Shown here: piece by piece, positions 60,755-64,000 of the stretch
Layout: every line of letters begins with the position of its first letter
How positions within the stretch are numbered: the first letter of the stretch is position 1
Assembly (NCBI GenBank): GCA_964538915.1
Contig: CAZIFB010000014.1
Coordinates: forward strand, 32,056 to 96,055
Origin: JAEUHQ01 sp964538915
Lineage (GTDB): Bacteria > Planctomycetota > UBA1135 > UBA2386
Reading direction: 5' to 3'
Length of the DNA: 64,000 nt
Program-made: the position numbers and the translations under genes
Notes under the pieces: model-generated
What the model was told of the DNA's origin: nothing
The model's input: only the letters and a program-made list of their open reading frames with translations
The model's database searches: none

Positions 60755-61852
60755 ATGGCGCACGGCCCCGAGCCCCTCGAACATCCCGTGCCATCCCACT
60801 ACGAAGAGCGTCTCCAGAAGGACCTGGCCTGGATCCAGGATCTCGTCGGCATCGTCGGCGCGGCGGTGACCAAGGCGATCGGCGACGCCGTCGGCTCCGT
60901 GATGGAGCTCGACAAGGACCTCGCCGCGAACACCGTCATCGGCGACTACACGATCAACCGGCAGACGCGCGAACTCGACCGGCTGTGCCACGCGTTCGTC
61001 GCCCGCCACCTGCCGAGCGCCGGGCACCTGCGCTACGTGTCCTCCGTGCTGCGCCTCGCGATCGCACTCGAACGCATCGGCGACTACGCCGCAACCATCT
61101 CCCGGACCGTCTCGCAGCTCTCGACCACCCCGCCCAAGATCGTCGCCCGCGACATCGAGACGATGGCCGAACACGCGCGGCGCATGCTCGACGACTCGCT
61201 GCGCAGCTTCCAGCTGCGCGACACGAACCTCGCGCAGGGCACGCTCGTCGCGGCCGCACAGTTCGCCGAGTACTTCGACAAGGTGTTCGCCGACCTCGTC
61301 CGGGAGGGTGAGAGCCACAGCCGTCCGGTCGACGACCTCTTCTCCCTGATGGCGACGTTCAACCGCCTCGAACGCGTCATCCACCAGGCCAAGAACATCT
61401 GCGAAGAGACGATCTTCGTGGCGACCGGCCGGATGAAGGGTGAGAAGACGTTCCACATCCTCTTCGTCGACGCCGACAACTCGGGGCCGAGCCAGATCGC
61501 GGAACACTTCACGCGCAAGGCCTTCCCGCAGAGCGGCCGCTACCGCAGCGCCGGCTGGAACCCGGCGGAGGAGATCGACGGCGCGTACTCGAAGTTCGCA
61601 CAGTCGGTAGGCATCGACCTCGCCAAGGCGTGGCCGACGCCACTCACGACGCTGCGCGAACAACTCGACGACTACCAGCTGGTGGTCGGCATCGGGGCCG
61701 ACGCACGGGAGAGGATCGGCCGAGTACCGTTCCACACGACGGTGCTCGTCTGGAAGCTCGACACGAACGCGGGCCCCGAGGCGGTCTACCGCCAGCTCAC
61801 TCCGCGGATCCGCGAGCTGATGGAGCGCCTCCGCGGCGAACAGGCGAGTTGA
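60755..61852 (+). CDS. PhoU fused to a catalytically dead LMW-phosphatase/ArsC-like domain
   Basis: 365 residues. Residues about 18-225 are two PhoU three-helix domains; signature pieces are LERIGDYAATIS (105-116) and RLERVIHQAKNICEE (204-218). Residues about 232-362 form an LMW-PTP/arsenate-reductase-like Rossmann domain starting FHILFVDADNSGPSQIAEHF. Against the family P-loop VCTGNSCRSQMAE, the nucleophile Cys is Asp239 and the phosphate-gripping Arg is Pro245; the general-acid loop is GIGADARE. So catalysis is not expected, but a ligand pocket may remain. PhoU normally shuts down PstSCAB and PhoR signalling. The gene sits between pstS and pstC rather than at the end. The start could also be GTG 60788 (PSHYEERLQ). 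Confidence 0.87.
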   Translation: MAHGPEPLEHPVPSHYEERLQKDLAWIQDLVGIVGAAVTKAIGDAVGSVMELDKDLAANTVIGDYTINRQTRELDRLCHAFVARHLPSAGHLRYVSSVLRLAIALERIGDYAATISRTVSQLSTTPPKIVARDIETMAEHARRMLDDSLRSFQLRDTNLAQGTLVAAAQFAEYFDKVFADLVREGESHSRPVDDLFSLMATFNRLERVIHQAKNICEETIFVATGRMKGEKTFHILFVDADNSGPSQIAEHFTRKAFPQSGRYRSAGWNPAEEIDGAYSKFAQSVGIDLAKAWPTPLTTLREQLDDYQLVVGIGADARERIGRVPFHTTVLVWKLDTNAGPEAVYRQLTPRIRELMERLRGEQAS

Positions 61853-61854
61853 GC

Positions 61855-62799
61855 GTGGAACCGACGACCGAACGCCCCGTGGCTGCGCCGCCTGCATGGG
61901 CGAGCACGCTCGACCGCCGCGATCGTTCGTGGTGGTTCGACTTCGTGATGCGCGGAGCCGTGTTCGCCGGCGGCGTGTCCGCGATCCTCTTCATCGTCGC
62001 GATCTTCGTGTTCATCGCGTCGCAGGGCGCCGAGTTCGCGTGGCACCGCCTGTCCTGGAGCGATCTGTTGTTCGGAACGCGCTGGGAACCGACGTCCGAT
62101 CCGCCGGCGTACGGCGCCGTTCCACTGCTCGCGGGCACCGCATGGATCACCGCGGTCGCGATGGCGATCGCGGTTCCGCTGTCCTTCTGCGCGGCGATCT
62201 ACATCGGCGAGTTCGCGCGGGGCCGGCGGCGCGAGTGGCTCAAGATCCTCATCGAGCTGCTCGCCGCGATCCCTTCCGTCGTGTGGGGCGTGATCGGCCT
62301 GCAGGTACTGAAGCCCGTGATCCAGGACGTGTTCGGCGTCCCGGTCGGACTGAACGTGCTGAACGCCGGGATCATCCTCGGCCTGATGGCCGCACCGATC
62401 ATCACGACGATCGCCGAAGACGCCCTCAAAGCCGTGCCCGAGAGCTATCGCGAAGCCGCCGAGGCGCTCGGGGCCACGCGCTGGCAGGTGGTGTGGCGCG
62501 TGGTGCTGCCCCACGCGCGACCGGGCTTGTCCGCCGCGATCCTGCTCGGCATCGGTCGCGCGTTCGGCGAGACCATCGCCGTGCTCATGGCGAGCGGCCA
62601 CCGCCTCATGGCGCCGGAGAGCGTGTTCGACTCCGCCGCGACCGTGACGGCGACCATCGCGGCCGAACTCGGCGAAGCAGCAGTCGGCAGCGATCACTAC
62701 CAGGTGCTCTTCGTCCTCGGCGGCGTGCTGTTCCTGGTCACGTTCGCGATCAACCTTCTCGCGGACCGGATCATCCGCGGTCGGCGGAGGAAGCGATGA
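61855..62799 (+). CDS. pstC: Phosphate ABC transporter permease PstC
   Basis: 314 residues, six transmembrane helices; after a cytoplasmic N-terminus the first helix is MRGAVFAGGVSAILFIVAIF. The ABC permease EAA loop is present (REAAEALGATRWQVVWRVVLPHARPG), and the pstC-typical FGTRWEPTSDPPAYG periplasmic loop. The GTG start at 61855 lies just after the phoU-fusion stop; TTG 61849 is also in frame. The stop overlaps the pstA ATG by 4 bases. Confidence 0.92.
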   Translation: MEPTTERPVAAPPAWASTLDRRDRSWWFDFVMRGAVFAGGVSAILFIVAIFVFIASQGAEFAWHRLSWSDLLFGTRWEPTSDPPAYGAVPLLAGTAWITAVAMAIAVPLSFCAAIYIGEFARGRRREWLKILIELLAAIPSVVWGVIGLQVLKPVIQDVFGVPVGLNVLNAGIILGLMAAPIITTIAEDALKAVPESYREAAEALGATRWQVVWRVVLPHARPGLSAAILLGIGRAFGETIAVLMASGHRLMAPESVFDSAATVTATIAAELGEAAVGSDHYQVLFVLGGVLFLVTFAINLLADRIIRGRRRKR

Positions 62800-63683
62800 C
62801 CGCCACGGAGCGTCGCTTCTCGGCCACCAACCACGAACGCCGGAGCCTCGCCACCGAGCGCGTCGTGCAGCAGGGGTTCCTCGTCGTCACCGTCCTGCTG
62901 CTCCTGCCGATCGCGGGCATCCTCGCGGAACTCGTCATCGAGGGCGCGCCGGGCCTGTCCTGGTCGTTCTTCACCGAGAAGCCCTCGCAGCTCGGCAAGG
63001 CCGGCGGCATCTCCACGGCGCTGGTCGGCACGATCTGGCTGACCGCGACCGCGCTGGCGATCGCCCTGCCGATGGGCGTCGCGGCTGCGATCTACCTCAG
63101 CGAGTACGCACGCGACAACTGGCTGACGCGCACGATCAACATGGCGATCGTGAACCTCGCGGGTGTCCCGTCCATCGTCCACGCGCTCTTCGGCGTCGGC
63201 GCGTTCGTGCACTTCCTGCACATGGGCAAGTCGATCCTCGCCGCCGGCTGCACCCTGGCCGTCATGACGCTGCCCGTCGTGATCGTCGCGACGCGCGAGT
63301 CGCTGCAGGCCGTGCCCAAGTCGTTCCGCGAGGCGTGCTGGAACATGGGCGCCACCCGTTGGCAGACCATCTGGCGCATCGTGCTGCCGAACTCCGGCAG
63401 CGGCATCCTGACGGGCCTGATCCTCGTCGTGTGTCGGGCAGTCGGAGAGACGGCGCCGATCATGTTCACCGGCGCGGTGTTCCTCCGCCTGCCGTTCCCG
63501 GAGACGGTCTTCGACTCGACGATGGCGTTGAGCTTCCACCTCTACACGGTGTCGACGCAGGTCACCGACGTGCCGCGGCACGTGCCCTTCGCGGTGGCTC
63601 TCGTCCTGATCGGCGTCGTGCTCGCGATGAATGCGATCGCGATCGCGTTCCGTATGCGCCTGCGCGGGAGGAAGAAGTGGTGA
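62796..63683 (+). CDS. pstA: Phosphate ABC transporter permease PstA
   Basis: 295 residues with six transmembrane helices, beginning VVQQGFLVVTVLLLLPIAGILAE. The EAA loop is REACWNMGATRWQTIWRIVLPNSG. GVPSIVHALFGVGAFVHF matches the PstA loop. Partner of PstC. ATG overlaps the pstC stop; the stop overlaps the pstB GTG. Confidence 0.92.
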   Translation: MTATERRFSATNHERRSLATERVVQQGFLVVTVLLLLPIAGILAELVIEGAPGLSWSFFTEKPSQLGKAGGISTALVGTIWLTATALAIALPMGVAAAIYLSEYARDNWLTRTINMAIVNLAGVPSIVHALFGVGAFVHFLHMGKSILAAGCTLAVMTLPVVIVATRESLQAVPKSFREACWNMGATRWQTIWRIVLPNSGSGILTGLILVVCRAVGETAPIMFTGAVFLRLPFPETVFDSTMALSFHLYTVSTQVTDVPRHVPFAVALVLIGVVLAMNAIAIAFRMRLRGRKKW

Positions 63684-64000
63684 CCGCGACGGAGACGCCG
63701 GTGCTGCTCGACGTTCGCGGCCTCACGATCCGCTACGGCGAGAGGGTCGCGCTGCAGGGGGTCGACCTCGACGTCCGCACCAACGAGATCTTCGGGATCA
63801 TCGGCCCGGCAAACGCGGGCAAGACGTCCTTCCTGCGCAGCCTGAACCGGATGGACCAGTTCGTTCCGGGCATGCGGGTCGACGGCACGATCACGTTCGC
63901 GGGGCGAGACGTCCGGGACGTCAGGAACCTCTACGCACTGCGGCGGCACATCGGCGTCGTGTTCCCGCTGCCGGTCGGCCTGCCGTTGTCGATCTACGAC
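63680..64000 (+). CDS. pstB: Phosphate ABC transporter ATPase PstB, 3' truncated by the window edge
   Basis: First 107 residues (GTG 63680 overlapping the pstA stop). Walker A is GPANAGKT at 42-49, with NA where most PstB have SGC. The next motif SLNRMDQFVPG is the PstB-type NRMND region. At the Q-loop the chain reads IGVVFPLPVGLPLSIYD, so the Gln of VFQxPNPFPxSIYE is Pro96. The rest (signature, Walker B) lies beyond the window. A GTG one codon earlier (63677) is an alternative start. Confidence 0.9.
   Translation, partial: MTATETPVLLDVRGLTIRYGERVALQGVDLDVRTNEIFGIIGPANAGKTSFLRSLNRMDQFVPGMRVDGTITFAGRDVRDVRNLYALRRHIGVVFPLPVGLPLSIYD

Noticed and set aside
1..64000. tRNA, rRNA, CRISPR arrays, insertion sequences, prophage or plasmid signs
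   Set aside because: Gaps between genes are short; none contained a cloverleaf-like or repeat-spacer pattern, and no transposase, integrase or phage gene appears among the products.

Overview
The window is a very GC-rich, gene-dense piece of a bacterial chromosome (57 protein genes, no gene-free stretch over about 250 bases, no tRNA, rRNA, CRISPR or insertion sequence that I can see). The gene content points to a planctomycete (Planctomycetota) of an uncultured or little-studied lineage. Evidence includes a DUF2231 membrane domain joined to a planctomycete-type c-haem domain, a tandem DUF1080 protein, a DUF2961 protein, a GHL10 protein and a cytochrome-peroxidase-like secreted protein with a non-haem C-terminal module. 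An outer membrane with LPS is implied by lpxB, an LpxL-like acyltransferase, an OprB-type porin, a BamA-type barrel and an Mla lipid-transport operon. The lineage assignment is inference from these families.

Layout. 1-6500: truncated di-haem peroxidase; truncated haemoglobin coupled to a frameshifted DUF1080 gene; ruvB-tgt-nuclease operon. 6487-18176: mainly envelope and secreted proteins (OprB porin, DUF2961, BamA-like barrel, CelD-type acetyltransferase, DUF2231-cytochrome, TPR lipoprotein, GNAT). 18202-29715, minus strand: a seven-gene run of TPR protein, ExbB, ExbD, a 1389-residue TonB/TolA-like protein, SRPBCC, DUF255 and HIT. 29888-38246: GHL10, miaB-ribD, Tat-exported epimerase, kelch protein, LON-domain protein, NadR-like ATPase. 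38247-38478: a non-coding stretch with four DnaA-box-like motifs. 38479-47766: MATE pump, lipoprotein, TrkA, then a tightly overlapped run pabA/trpG-ABC-permease-lpxB-ubiD-rhodanese. 47773-53399: DapC-like aminotransferase with a sugar isomerase, efp, larC, HEAT-repeat protein. 53409-57371: CBS protein and Mla operon (STAS-MlaE, MlaF, MlaD, lipoprotein). 57440-59754: MFS and LpxL-like acyltransferase. 59828-64000: pst operon with a PhoU fusion inserted between pstS and pstC, cut by the window end inside pstB.

The most unusual system is the ExbB/ExbD cluster. Its giant protein joins a TolB-like propeller, a transmembrane helix carrying the S-x3-H signature of TonB and TolA, a roughly 640-residue Ala/Pro-rich stalk and a squalene-cyclase-like alpha/alpha domain. 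Together with the exported TPR protein (compare CpoB) it looks like a rearranged Tol/TonB energised envelope machine. The second is the phosphate operon: its PhoU is fused to an LMW-phosphatase-like domain whose catalytic Cys and Arg are both replaced, and its PstB lacks the Q-loop Gln.

Expression style: at least 17 gene pairs overlap by 4 bases (ATGA or GTGA), and many operon-leading genes have a TAnnnT element ending 5-11 bases before the start codon, which suggests widespread leaderless or near-leaderless transcription.
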